Below the pieces are notes generated by a model. The model saw nothing but the letters and a program-made list of their open reading frames with translations, was not told the origin of the DNA and ran no database searches. From Siphonodentalium dalli (Eukaryota > Mollusca > Scaphopoda > Gadilida > Siphonodentaliidae): a stretch of DNA of 64,000 nucleotides. The first letter of the stretch is position 1, and every line of letters starts with the position of its first letter. The stretch is taken from positions 185,758,369 to 185,822,368 of the forward strand of contig CP136061.1 in assembly GCA_032622095.1 (NCBI GenBank). The letters run 5' to 3'. The position numbers and the translations under genes are program-made. Below, piece by piece: positions 43,501 through 49,027 of this stretch.

Positions 43501-45011
43501 CATTCAACTGCATGGTGGTCTGAATTGAAAAATGACCGTTCAAGTATATTCACTTCAGATATTATTTCCCGATGAGATGATATTATGTGGTCAAGGGTAT
43601 GCCCCACGTGCGGCGATGTACTGTTGCAACGCGTGCATCCACGGACATATTGTTCCAGATCGTACATATCGAGCAGTCGTATGTATTTAGCAACATTAGA
43701 ATCAGATTTGACGTCATACAATATATTTATATCACCAATGATTATGAACGGCGTTGGAAGGCTTCTATAGTGGCATATAAGTTTTTCAAATTGTAAAATA
43801 AATTTCGCAATCGTTGATCCTCCGACCTTGTCAGGTGGTCTGTACATCAAGATCACCCTCAAGCTGCTCCCAATAACTTTGCTACGGGGTTCACTCAATA
43901 CAGAAATGTGTTCGAATTCATCGTATATGTCTTCTACCTCCCGCTGAGCAAGAATGTTTTCAGTGTGAATGAGACCTACGCCTCCTCCTCGAACATTTCC
44001 ACAACGAGAACGAAAAATCGCTTTATAGCCAGGCGGACAAACAGCCGCAGCGGTGGGACTTTCTTCGCCTTCAAGCAACCAGGTCTCACAGACACCAAGA
44101 AGTTGAAATCTATTTGATTCGATAAACTCATTCAGCTCAATGGTTTTATTTACTAGAGATCGCGTATTGAGTGTTCCGAGTTTCATTTCCGGTATTTGAA
44201 TAGATCTTAGGTTGGAAACGTTGACACCTATAATTTTGTTGTGTTTTCCACACACCCAATGAGTCATGGTCAACATTTTTTTTGTTGACAGTTCCTGACT
44301 AGTGAACAGGTCTCTGCATCATTTACACCTATTTGGCGGCCAATACATGTGGGAAGTGTCCCCCCTCCCCCACTGGGCAAACAACCAAATTTTAGCATTT
44401 ACCTGCTCATTATCAAACAGAGACCCTCTTATAGCAGTTACCACATTTTAATAACAAAACAATGCTCAAACCCTCGTTGACAGCCCAATGAATCATTGAT
44501 GGGACCAACTTATCCTCTGATCGATTACAACGTGTTAGTATAGGCCATTGAATATACATGCCTGTGTCCACAGGAAATTATACAGAAAAATTGTCATGAG
44601 GAAGGCAGGCTTTTTATTTTTATTTCTTTTTCACAAATAATAGAAGTTCTTGGGAAAGAAAAAATAGTTGTGCAATATTATTTGATAAACTCACAAACAG
44701 AATGTTTAAATGAGAAGAGGCGCCTGATAACACATTAATTTTTACTAATACTAAAAACAATTACCAGAAACACATTCATAGATAGGTTTGAATCTGATCA
44801 CATCATGATGATAGGAATCAAATATCTGCAGCTAAAATTATTTTTATGTTGTTTTATAGCTTTAGAGAACCTTCAGGAAGATTTGGATGATGATGCCCTC
44901 TCGACTTCCATGCAGTCTGTATCATCCAGTGCCTCTCTTGCCTCTGAAGTTTTGGCGAGAGCACAGAAACGCAAGAATTATTGGGATTCAAAGTACATTG
45001 CCACCCGCTAA
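4291..45011 (+). CDS. MDM1: MDM1 orthologue, 3' portion (8 exons spliced; 5' end outside window)
   Basis: In vertebrates MDM1 binds microtubules, sits at centrioles and the ciliary base, restrains centriole duplication, and its loss causes retinal degeneration. Eight exons with GT..AG borders join without a frame break (phases 2,2,2,1,0,1,1) into 1308 nt, 435 codons plus TAA. Family matches recalled from knowledge are EL(R)xKAxxYRKRxQGTHFSRxHL in exon 1 of the window, GRLPTPKL followed by HxDLTTPxxGGA in exon 4, LPLRxD in exon 6 and a C-terminal SxxSxxSLAS...LARAxKRKxxxW in exon 8. The vertebrate protein is about 700 residues, so roughly the N-terminal 40% (microtubule-binding SxYxRxFxW-type repeats) should be upstream. 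Introns reach about 12 kb and are filled with transposons. Extra cassette exons could be missed. The match is from memory, not a search. Confidence 0.9.
4742..4902 (+). repeat. Left half of dispersed repeat split by DIRS copy 4
   Basis: The phrase gatgttcccaaggtgactcacattc matches the dispersed repeat at 50352-51170 (gatgttccctaggtgactctcattcag). The family sequence resumes at 9765 with atttgttcaaatgagg, so the DIRS-like element inserted into a pre-existing repeat copy. Confidence 0.65.
7323..8570. repeat. Tandem repeat of about 172-181 bp inside DIRS copy 4
   Basis: Units begin at 8056, 8228 and 8409 with tg(t/a)tctgggtggggaag, and each contains cttccccatggtgcagtggcccacatct-type sequence and ggaatcgtaatacctt. 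A diverged fourth unit lies apart at 7323-7500. The minus strand stays open through the units in overlapping frames (repeated WATAPWGRVRR and related), probably because the repeat length is near a multiple of three rather than because it encodes a protein. Confidence 0.75.
9404..9501. repeat. Internal complementary region of DIRS copy 4
   Basis: The sequence ccatatagttcagttgag through cggaaaaat is the reverse complement of the element's left terminus. It runs straight into ataatatttataaataat through gaactatc, the reverse complement of its right terminus. Such a joined copy of both ends is known in DIRS elements and is thought to template the circular intermediate. Confidence 0.8.
9765..10060 (+). 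repeat. Right half of dispersed repeat split by DIRS copy 4
   Basis: It continues the family at 4742-4902 with tcaaatgaggtaaccagttc and gccagggccataactctttcc, and contains further degenerate units (9890-9950, 10000-10040). Similar fragments lie at 11440-11840, 50352-51170 and 52655-53320. From 10060 to 10680 I see nothing beyond a poly-C run at about 10127. Confidence 0.6.
10681..10998 (-). pseudogene. Possible CGGBP1-like / hAT-type zinc-finger remnant
   Basis: This is a 105-codon minus-strand frame. FCASCGITV is followed about 35 residues later by SHTYSSKRKAPDKDD and a basic run (SLKKKKQLKQT). CGGBP1 and related hAT-derived proteins have F/LFCxSCxxxx...HxxSKxHxxRK followed by KKQ. The order of C..C, H and KRK fits loosely, but the spacing is off and the leading residues after the cysteines look frameshifted. 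The frame sits in an MDM1 intron on the opposite strand. It could equally be a chance frame; a poly-A run at 10789-10801 (minus-strand AAA codons) weakens the reading. Confidence 0.28.
11440..11840 (+). repeat. Degenerate dispersed repeat (caggtcaaatatgggc... units)
   Basis: There are two to three imperfect units of about 150 bp with acttcttctc, atatttggt(gg/at), gggattca and gggtcaaatatgg, the same family as 50352-51170. The A/T-rich run 11840-11990 separates it from the next MDM1 exon. Confidence 0.6.
12112..12252 (+). CDS. MDM1: MDM1 exon 2 of window
   Basis: The acceptor is ttttccactag at 12101-12111 and the donor is CAAGG|GTAACA at 12253. The first base completes the AG left by the previous exon to AGG (Arg). 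Length is 141 nt, leaving two bases. It encodes a lysine- and serine-rich stretch (KSKKSSKESD), then acidic and charged sequence containing YIKRFKQHDNKEAWPEDQG. I recognise no domain. The call rests on good splice sites and exact phase fit between two MDM1-like exons. Confidence 0.78.
12310..12763. mobile_element. piggyBac-like MITE with TTAA target duplication
   Basis: Perfect 14-bp terminal inverted repeats CCCTTTACCCAACA / TGTTGGGTAAAGGG are flanked on both sides by TTAA (12306-12309 and 12764-12767), as in piggyBac elements. The 454 bp contain no transposase. They hold two long hairpins (12459-12527 and 12671-12737) with the same arm sequence GCCAATGCATTCTCT, separated by T-rich tandem sequence. 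Confidence 0.8.
12459..12527. repeat. 69-bp near-perfect hairpin inside the piggyBac-like MITE
   Basis: Arms of about 31 bp (GCCAATGCATTCTCTTATAT and complement) enclose GTCGACC...GGTCGC. The same arms recur at 12671-12737 and, outside this MITE, at 12974-13080. Confidence 0.8.
12974..13080. repeat. Compound hairpin related to the MITE hairpins
   Basis: The sequence cctgtgccaatgcattctc pairs with aaatgcattgcacgcacagg, and extra cgcatagtcttatatatgcg sequence in the middle forms a second stem. It shares its core with the two hairpins at 12459 and 12671 but lacks visible TTAA-flanked ends, so it may be a broken sister element. Confidence 0.65.
13300..14230 (+). repeat. Dispersed repeat shared with 57080-58000
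   Basis: The stretch gacaagtgggtttttaattatg (about 13336), the segments near 13750-13900 and caccctcaattaaatttggc (about 14117) recur in the same order at 57135-57420 and 57888-57980, and partly at 58745-58810. The part with tttggcaaacattttggcaag (14174) is the most alike. No coding frame. Confidence 0.6.
14756..14872 (+). CDS. MDM1: MDM1 exon 3 of window
   Basis: The acceptor is ttgcaataatag ending at 14755 and the donor is GATAG|GTAAAT at 14873. It is 117 nt, one base in and two bases out, so it is a phase-neutral exon. It encodes hydrophilic, probably disordered sequence (LDLASLRSGSLNKEKFANN). I see no motif. Support comes from splice sites, phase and the open frame; an isoform skipping it would stay in frame. 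Confidence 0.72.
14969..15560 (+). repeat. Dispersed repeat starting tatacccccact
   Basis: It starts tatacccccactttcgaag with a short GGGGGTATA palindrome, has microsatellite-like gtctgtccgtcacact, then repeated ttcgacttattttgacttag. It ends gggggtatgctagcacgcg. A relative starts at 32880 and ends near 34590. The origin is unknown to me. Confidence 0.6.
15600..17450. repeat. Degenerate tandem and dispersed repeats in MDM1 intron
   Basis: 15690-15920 holds two units containing ccatccggaaagtttc / ccatccagaaagtttcc and gataactttattttg. 16480-17450 holds about six imperfect units of 120-170 bp with gacctcagctgacttaaag, cactaataattat and gagtgttyattatcag. No exon-like sequence was seen. Confidence 0.6.
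17780..19035 (+). repeat. Dispersed TAGCTCAACTT-family repeat, degenerate
   Basis: It begins around gtcaagtttgtgctattgcca (17793), carries internal units with aaaacatggctgctagcggcc-like sequence (about 18008 and 18815), and ends gccactccaagttgagctac (about 18995) and actgtcattgac. It is the same family as 29362-31835 and 62515-63582. The 19036-19431 interval shows nothing recognisable. Confidence 0.65.
22826..23546 (+). mobile_element. Non-autonomous Helitron inside DIRS copy 2
   Basis: The 5' end is TCTATTATATATTTTGG. The 3' end is a short stem (CCCGgacgaagtCGGG), a spacer and CTAG. Removing it rejoins ttttata|tatctatatatgcg, exactly the sequence in the sister DIRS copy near 41310, so it inserted between A and T with no duplication. 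The interior is three clear tandem units of about 131 bp (starts near 22905, 23036 and 23168, each with gatttcgatgaaacttggta and ttgaccttgaaatc) plus two diverged ones. No Rep/helicase. Confidence 0.82.
24366..24668 (+). pseudogene. DIRS copy 2 counterpart of the possible RT fragment
   Basis: A 100-codon frame matching 3313-3606 and 42126-42443, with GRYVAKAERELVSSHLK and SAGFLELTDEEQR. It includes a four-codon insertion (VKLL-type) relative to copy 1. See the copy 1 entry for the tentative reverse-transcriptase reading. Confidence 0.3.
24806..24906. repeat. Internal complementary region of DIRS copy 2
   Basis: The reverse complement of the left terminus (ccatatagttcagtgtga ... gcggaaatat) abuts the reverse complement of the right terminus (atatttttaaaaatataa ... 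gaactatc). Confidence 0.82.
25193..25452 (+). CDS. MDM1: MDM1 exon 4 of window (GRLPTPKL / DLTTP motif)
   Basis: The acceptor is tttaacccacag ending at 25192. The donor is AAG|GTACAG at 25453, or six bases later CAG|GTTTGT at 25459; both keep frame, and the longer form adds Gly-Thr. The exon encodes SEGRLPTPKLGKKEKSRHHF then DLTTPITGGALLSAPQ, a close match to the GRLPTPKL...HHDLTTPAVGGA segment of vertebrate MDM1. The 3' splice site lies only 13 bp after the end of a DIRS-like element, so the branch point and most of the upstream pyrimidine tract must now be element sequence. Confidence 0.9.
25459..26029. other. MDM1 intron, no gene
   Basis: It holds a poly-C run at 25764-25790 and a segment at 25832-25940 that is repeated in diverged form at 26955-27062 (atttcctaaacttccctccag / atttcctgaacataccttcag). 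Nothing coding is seen. Confidence 0.6.
26030..26112 (+). CDS. MDM1: MDM1 exon 5 of window (acidic linker)
   Basis: The acceptor is tggtctacag ending at 26029 and the donor is GCAAAA|GTAAGT at 26113. Two bases complete the G left by the previous exon to GAT (Asp), and the exon ends on a full codon. The 83 nt encode a very acidic run (HEDDDNDDTIGDDDNYKP), comparable in character to acidic linkers of vertebrate MDM1 though not alignable by eye. Similar intron fragments flank it on both sides (25832-25940 and 26955-27062). Confidence 0.8.
26844..26896. repeat. 53-bp hairpin in MDM1 intron
   Basis: Arms GTTCAGATAATA-A-GTTCAACAA and TTGTTGAAC-A-TATTATCTGAAC flank a 9-base loop. The rest of the intron 26113-27404 shows no gene. 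Confidence 0.7.
27405..27561 (+). CDS. MDM1: MDM1 exon 6 of window (WLPLRDD motif)
   Basis: The acceptor is tctttatttccag ending at 27404 and the donor is ACTCAG|GTAAGG at 27562. It enters in phase 0 and leaves one base. It encodes TPTLGMPTRDWLPLRDDEAS and a charged tail ending HSPQKEYKKDS. The PLRDDEAS segment resembles a PLPLREDSED stretch I recall near the C-terminal third of vertebrate MDM1. The intron just after this exon has a diverged duplicate at 61015-61400. Confidence 0.82.
27660..29050 (+). repeat. Dispersed and tandem repeats in MDM1 intron
   Basis: 27660-28200 is a TAGCTCAAACTT-family fragment with three units carrying acaccctacaggc and acatggctgcc. A Tigger-like MITE follows (separate entry). 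28545-29050 has about four units of 110-160 bp, each with atgacacacccctcacc, gttgatcggtttataaaata and cattccatccatcacat. A diverged version of part of this region occurs at 61015-61400. Confidence 0.6.
28234..28445. mobile_element. Hairpin MITE, Tigger/pogo-like, TA duplication
   Basis: It is an almost perfect inverted repeat from end to end: CAGTAATGCTCTAATTAATC at the left and its complement at the right, centred near 28338 in GAAAGCTCTCGCCGAGAGCTTTC. It is flanked by TA on both sides. The CAGTAnT.C.CTnn.TAATCG-type ends and TA target fit pogo/Tigger families; that assignment is tentative. A second copy is at 45098-45303. Confidence 0.8.
29362..31835 (+). repeat. TAGCTCAACTT-family element with about 14 tandem units of about 155-163 bp
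   Basis: It starts gttagctcaacttacttttg and ttgagctattgccatgg (a TAGCTCAACTT...AAGTTTGAGCTA palindrome). Units then carry ggcgcgggctacaggtcgta, atgaaatttgtcatg, acatgtagatgggaacga, ttcggccaaaaaacatggc and gccagcagccatcttgga, at about 29557, 29712, 29877, 30037, 30197, 30359, 30522, 30678, 30838, 30996, 31154, 31304 and 31478. It ends cctaagttgagctacagtg and cattgacactttcat. Frames of 65-82 codons seen here are satellite shadows. Confidence 0.8.
31836..32586. other. MDM1 intron, no gene
   Basis: It contains a short tail of the preceding repeat family to about 31925, then AT-rich unique-looking sequence up to the exon at 32587. Nothing further was recognised. Confidence 0.55.
32587..32757 (+). 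CDS. MDM1: MDM1 exon 7 of window
   Basis: The acceptor is tattttctttctag ending at 32586, with a strong pyrimidine tract, and the donor is GAGATTG|GTATGT at 32758. Two bases complete the leftover G to GAA (Glu) and one base is left. The 171 nt encode a basic, polar segment (EKPNKRSKQRPDNIPDTVPE) and a possible helix (NERTKAWMKEI). I recognise no domain; phase and splice sites tie it to its neighbours. Confidence 0.8.
32880..34600 (+). repeat. Dispersed tatacccccact repeat interrupted by a TTAA element
   Basis: It begins tatacccccacttagagaaa, includes gtctgtctgtccatc and atctgaatgaaatttggtatg, and ends gggtatgccagcacccgagg near 34600. It is the same family as 14969-15560. The interior 33094-34152 is a separate inserted element. 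Confidence 0.6.
33094..34152. mobile_element. Long-inverted-repeat element with TTAA target (piggyBac-like, non-autonomous)
   Basis: TTAA flanks both sides (33090-33093, 34153-34156). The ends read TGGCAAAATAACACC and GGTGTTATTTTGCCG. The arms stay complementary for roughly 260-330 bp (33094-33430 against 33895-34152), including tagactcatgagatatatta, ccagctgtggcttgctgtag and tgacagtgcacccaaccg. The middle is AT-rich, with four short copies of gggacttgctgcattt at 33535-33602. No transposase frame was seen. The TTAA target suggests piggyBac; the ends differ from the MITE at 12310. Confidence 0.72.
34601..36258. other. MDM1 intron, no gene
   Basis: AT-rich sequence without recognisable repeats, long frames or exon-like splice pairs that fit the MDM1 phases. 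Confidence 0.5.
36569..38218 (-). CDS. LINE ORF2, reverse-transcriptase half
   Basis: The uninterrupted frame extends upstream to 38287, but its first 23 codons read DIRS terminus, so LINE sequence starts at the ATG at 38218. The reverse transcriptase copies element RNA into DNA at the target. In 572-residue frame numbering, motifs are NYRPVSNLS (112-120), LDLSAAFDTCDH with the first catalytic Asp (184), GVPQGSILGPLL (241-252) and FYADDTQIY with the catalytic pair (YADD 274-277), then a thumb and a C-terminal region ending SGFLKSLKTHLFKLCF. It has no internal stop, which points to recent activity. The frame joins exactly to the endonuclease half across the inserted element. It shares no strand or function with MDM1, whose intron it occupies. 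Confidence 0.92.
   Translation of the reverse strand: MFATTLLLDQVSEGVVIGVILKLKNKSCCLDPIPTSFLKSEGLIDCVGPVFTRIINTSLSSGVVPDDMKTAVVSPVLKKSTLDPDILKNYRPVSNLSFVSKVLEKIVSQKLIEHMNKNELFQNIQSAYRKFHSCETALLQVKNDIDLAIDRGNCVLLLLLDLSAAFDTCDHSILIARMHDFIGVRGAALDWFRSYLANRKQKVLIGESFSECVELSVGVPQGSILGPLLFLVYTAPLSEILSRHDVDFHFYADDTQIYIEFPRNNLPSYIEAKHKLEECFVDIRQWMQVNKLKLNDDKSEFMVIGTKHSLKSLSQLVNGDHSELFLINLHGSKIKSCSALRNLGAFFDTRMSMNSMVSNLVRTCCFYLRTIRRVCCYLTHSTIKHAVISLVLARIDSLNSIMTHLTKENIMRIDLTINNCARLIQNLWKYDHITTVLCSLHIMTFEYRVKFKCALIVFKALRGECPSYISSMFKLKSCGRGASTRSMTSGCDLRFLTGKPNSRYGEMCFQQIATNIWNSLPLDTRRADTVSGFLKSLKTHLFKLCFKLD
42126..42443 (+). pseudogene. DIRS copy 3 counterpart of the possible RT fragment
   Basis: A 105-codon frame nearly identical to 24366-24668 and similar to 3313-3606, with RYVAKAERELVSSHLKSAGF. 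The reverse-transcriptase reading is tentative, and no catalytic residues are visible. Confidence 0.3.
42563..42662. repeat. Internal complementary region of DIRS copy 3
   Basis: 42565-42605 is the reverse complement of the element's left end (cctttagcggaaatat), and 42606-42662 that of its right end (gatatttttaaaaatataat). The two are directly joined. Confidence 0.85.
42939..44276 (-). CDS. LINE ORF2, apurinic-type endonuclease half
   Basis: 446 codons are LINE; the last five before the stop at 42921 come from the DIRS terminus. The endonuclease nicks target DNA to prime reverse transcription. Motifs of the exonuclease/endonuclease/phosphatase fold are LGTLNTRSL (metal-site Asn 37), GVCETWL (catalytic Glu 64), RGGGVGLI (97-103), YRPP (145-148), GDINI (181-185), TLDHI (227-231) and SDHHAV (252-257). 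The rest is a linker toward the reverse transcriptase (RRKLTVNYSRYPTPENKNTL). All catalytic positions appear present and the frame is open. The start at 44276 may not be the original one, since 5' truncation is possible. Confidence 0.9.
44291..44859. other. MDM1 intron, no gene
   Basis: It includes the extreme 5' side of the LINE insertion and AT-rich sequence with a T-rich tract before the acceptor at 44859. Nothing else was recognised. Confidence 0.5.
44860..45011 (+). CDS. MDM1: MDM1 terminal coding exon with stop
   Basis: The acceptor is ttgttttatag ending at 44859; CT completes the leftover G to GCT (Ala). It encodes LENLQEDLDDDALSTSMQSV, a serine-rich stretch, then LASEVLARAQKRKNYW and eight more residues to TAA at 45009-45011. 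An acidic helix, SSxASLAS and LARAxKRKxxxW at the very end are the hallmark C-terminus of MDM1. The preceding intron (32758-44859) holds the LINE, a DIRS-like element and a TTAA element. No AATAAA occurs soon after the stop; the first clear one is near 46050. Confidence 0.9.
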
Positions 45012-45097
45012 AAGAGAAAGAACCACAAAGAAATGTCATACATCACAGATATTAATCAGAGTTCCTCTCATTTTTGACTGAGACATAGACAGAACTA

Positions 45098-45303
45098 CAG
45101 TAATTCCCTAAGTAATCGACTCTTTAACTACAGCAGAATTATGGTTAACTTTTCAGGATTTAGTTGGAAATATGGCTTGTTGCCATTCATCGGAAAGCTC
45201 TCCCCGAGAGCTTTCCGATGAATGGCAACAAGCCATATTTCCGACTAAATCCTGAAAAGTTACCCATAATTCTGCTAAGAGTCGATTACTTAGGGCATTA
45301 CTG
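45098..45303. mobile_element. Hairpin MITE, Tigger/pogo-like, 87 bp after the MDM1 stop
   Basis: The ends CAGTAATTCCCTAAG and the complement of CAGTAATGCCCTAAG are flanked by TA (45096-45097, 45304-45305). The arms are complementary for about 95-100 bp around GAAAGCTCTCcccGAGAGCTTTC, apart from a short deletion in the right arm near 45280. It is a sister of 28234-28445. If the MDM1 3' UTR runs through it, the transcript would carry a long hairpin. Confidence 0.82.
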
Positions 45304-48300
45304 TACACAGGCATGTGAACATTATCGCACAAGTTTGTTGTTTCGCAACTCAAGTTGTAATTTGCAGCATAACAAACGACTGCGATAAAGTTAATCTCTT
45401 TCACACACTTCAATCATACATTATTCTTTGATATCAAATAATTGTTTTGTTTGGTTCCCATGCTAGTTAGTCATCTCCTTAAAATGATCAGAGGTTGAAT
45501 TAGTATCAGTTGTGTTGTCATGCATAACGTCATATATGTCGTTATCAACATTGCACAGGTGCAATCCAGGCCAAAGTAACGTAATGGAACAAAATAGAGC
45601 ACTAGGCATGTAACAAATTATGAGTGTCAAAATCATCTTTGAAAAGATACATCAATGGGTAGTGTCAGAAATTGGGCCCTCCACCACCTTTGCGAGAAAA
45701 GTATTTTGACTCAGTTCTGAATAGGGCATCCAGTGCCTCAGTCAGTATGAATGGCCAATGGCCATCTTGGATTTCAAAATTCAATCCATTAGCATGGGCT
45801 ACAGGTCATACTGTTCGTCTTATCATCATGAAATGGATGTTAAGGCCACAAGAAGTTAATTATCTGTTTCTCAGGAAGACAGGTTTCTATATTATTTATT
45901 TAGGAAAAAAAAAACCAGCAGGCAGGTCTTTATTTGCATATTTTATAACCAAAGTTTTGCAGCAGGCAGGTTTATATTTGTTTATATTAATATAACCCAA
46001 AATTTAAAACAAATGTTTGGGCCTAAAATATGACTATTTGATTTGGTTTTAATAAACTTTTATTAAATGTGTTAAGTGTATAATACAAAAGATGGTATGT
46101 TCTATCCATCATAATGCTGAAGGCATCTTTGGTAGATGTATTGCTTGCCGCGAGTACACCAGTACTAGGCAGTAGATGGGCTGTTTACTGATCAAATTAA
46201 TCCGGAAGAATCTACTGAAAATATCCATAACTTGACAGCTCTGGCGACACAAAGTAGTTTGGTAGCCTTTGATTAAGATTCCAGACATTGCTGTGTTCGA
46301 TCAAAATATTGGAATTTTGAGATAAGAGTTATATGAAATATACCTTTTTTTGTGGTGGGCTATAAAAATCACCCAGCGGCGCATATTTTTAGGGGGGTGC
46401 AGTGTCTGATAAATGGAGAATAAACTTCCTGCCGTCTAACATTGACATGTAGATTGGAACGAGACATTTTGGGGTCATTCGGCCGTAAAACATGGGAGCC
46501 ATAAAATTTTTCCAAATTTCGATGAAAAACATGGTCGACGGCAGCCATCTTAGATTTTATTTTTTGCATGACTAAATCCTTTGGCACACCCTACAGACCA
46601 CCTTTTGGATGACCACTAGATGGGAGCCATCTTAATTTTACTTTATATATATCTCTTCATTTTGACATCTAGTATTACTTAGACATTTCAACTCCACATT
46701 CCTAAAAACCTCCATTGACAGTAACACAAGAAATTATCCGAGTGCCTATATATGGAGGAGATGGAGGATATCTGTGATAGAAACATCTTTGTCAATTTGT
46801 TTGATCTCGTTCTCCAACCTTTGGCAAATTTGAACCACATAATTATATTCCTCACATCACAGGGTTATTTATATTAAGTTTGGAAGAAATTGACGGGAAA
46901 AAAAAATGATCTTGGTGACCTGACTCCACCCTACCCCACCCTGACGACGTATTTTTTGGGAATCTTGTAATCACATCATTGGATTCCCTGTATTATTAGT
47001 GACTATACATGAGTTCTAAACATTGAAAACAAACTTAGGGATATAGGTCTATATGGACCTGCTGAAATGATGATCAGTCCCAACCCAACTGAGTTCCTTT
47101 TTGATGGAATGTCTTAGCATATCAATTGAAGTAACACAGTCTCTTTCAGCACACTAATCTATGTATCTTTTGATGTTTTCAACACTGTCTCATATAATGT
47201 CTCCGTTGAAAGAGGACACCCAGGCTGCAGAAACATTTATCATCACATAAGTTCCTCCATCTGTCCTCAACAGTAGCTGGTAATGCCATCTTAAAGTGTC
47301 TGTCTTTGTCTCAATACATAGATTGAACTTCATGAATGTGTGAACTCGTTAGGCCAAAATAAAAAAAGACCTGTGTTTCTGGTGACCCACCCACCCCTAT
47401 TCTGGTGCCCCCGACTGTTTTCATTTTATTGATTTTGCAAAATTAGTATTTTATTTTCTGTGTAAACTGATTCATTTCCATGCAAAACGCCAGTTTGTAC
47501 TGTTAAACTAGAAATTATACCTCACTTCAATTAGGTCACAGCCTATTCAAACTTATATTTTCGTGTTTTATTCAACAAAACAATAAACACTATATTCTAA
47601 TATTATGTACTTGGTTTTATTATTTTATAGTACACTAAAAACAAGGATAAGCAGTCTGGGGGGTATTCATATTTATTTTGAGCAATTTTGAAAATAAAAT
47701 GAACAAATAAAATAAAATGAAAAGCCACCCCCTCGCCTCTATTTTTTCTTGTATGTCACCAGAGACACAGGTATATTTTGTTTTGGCCTTAACGTTATAA
47801 CAGAGTGATTCCTGTGGGAAAGAACAATTGTTATAAAAGCTGAGTCTATTTTCGGTGGAGAAGTCTTGTGGTATAAGAATGACAGAAGCATATGAAATCT
47901 GTTTTTTCATGTTTACTTCATTGAAGTGACCAAACACAGTCATCGTCTTTAGCTGATAATTATTAGTAATAACCAGCATTATTCTTGTATTATTTCAAAG
48001 TATCAAAATTGTTTTTTTCTACATATCAAAACTATTTTATATATTTATAATCTCAATAAAATGAGTTTCTGTAAGCCTAATAGCGGTCTACATCTCAGAA
48101 CCAACCGTAGTCCAAGTTTCCTATGATGTAAACCAGAATCTAGAAGAACTGATATCACAAGCTGATTTAAGTCAAAGGAAACTTTGACTAACCCAACTTA
48201 TGGGAATGTTTCTGTGATTACAATGGTTACATTACTGTTTCATAAATTGAGGGAAAATGGGCCATTTACTGTGATGTTGATGTGTTAATTGTGTAAAGAT

Positions 48301-48784
48301 TACCAAATAGGACATTTTGTCTGAGTGGTTGTGCAAAATTTTAATAAATTGCAGTTTGAAAAACACAAATGAATGCATTTAATATGACTGCCATGTAGAG
48401 TGTTGGTTATAGGCTTATTGGGGACCAAAATTGTATTATATTGTTACATCCGTCCATGTAAATTATGAGTTTATTTATTTTAGTACATGAACCCTTTTTA
48501 TAGAAAAAAAATGTAATATCTAATCTTAGTCTGTCGTTGAAATATACCTGATTGTTTTACACTTTTAAATGGTAATTTTATTTTGTTGGAAGATGTCAAC
48601 TATTGTTAATTTGAGAATGGGTACACAGTAAATTATATTGATAGAGTAAAATAACAATGAGAAATAACTTTAAAATGTAGATCCAAGATATTGGTCAGGC
48701 ATGTATTAAACACAAGATTGGACCAAAGACATCCGCTCCAGACCAGTCACTGCAAAATTGTTGTTTAATACACAAACTCATTCT
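45304..48784. other. Downstream of MDM1: repeat fragments, no gene
   Basis: 45740-45845 and 46435-46640 are TAGCTCAACTT-family fragments (acatgtagattggaacgag, aaacatggtcgacggcagcc). 46860-47780 contains repeated ggccaaaa(c/t)aaa...acctgtgt(c/t)tctggtgac stretches, one inverted, so a 114-codon minus frame at 47635-47979 is probably repeat. The first AATAAA after MDM1 is near 46050. No exon was identified. Confidence 0.5.
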
Positions 48785-49027
48785 CAAGCCTTGAAATAGT
48801 GTGTCTGTCATTTGCAGAAAGAGTGTGAATTTAGTGATGCTACCCCGCATAGCGGGCTAGCATCACCAAATTCACCCTCTGGGAACCTCATTCTGCTGAG
48901 ATGTAAGCAGAATGAGGTCCCCAGAGGGTGAATTTGGTGATGCTAGCCCGCTATGCGGGTAGCATCACTAAATTCACCCTCTGGGGACCTCATTCTGCAA
49001 ATGACAGGCACACTATTTCAAGGCTTG
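48785..49027. mobile_element. hAT-like MITE with perfect 8-bp target duplication
   Basis: Terminal inverted repeats start CAAGCCTTGAAATAGTGTG and end with the complement. CTCATTCT is duplicated exactly on both sides (48777-48784, 49028-49035), the length typical of hAT elements. Inside are two successive hairpins (about 48815-48897 and 48909-48998) of the GAGGTCCCCAGAGGGTGAA family. It is 243 bp with no coding capacity. It defines the true ends of the family seen at 1231, 4121 and 51560. Confidence 0.85.

Larger units (their letters stand above)
36300..44290 (-). mobile_element. Non-LTR retrotransposon (CR1/Jockey-type LINE) split by DIRS copy 3
   Basis: Read on the minus strand: the endonuclease half (44276-42939), the inserted DIRS-like element (42941-38219), the reverse-transcriptase half (38218-36569), a short 3' UTR with gtaaagcgcattgaaac, and an (ATT)n tail at about 36304-36330. 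Short-tandem-repeat tails are usual for CR1/L2/Rex-type LINEs. The 5' end is near 44280-44300; no ORF1 was seen, so the copy is probably 5' truncated. Target duplications were not resolved. Confidence 0.88.

Noticed and set aside
44150-44300. CATCA shared by both LINE ends as a target-site duplication
   Set aside because: Only about 7 bp (tgcatca) match near 36290 and 44313, and the true 5' end is uncertain, so chance cannot be excluded.
47635-47979. 114-codon minus-strand frame as a possible gene
   Set aside because: Part of its sequence (ggccaaaacaaa...acctgtgtctctggtgac) recurs at 47352 and 46905, so it is repeat-derived, and no motif or splice context supports it.
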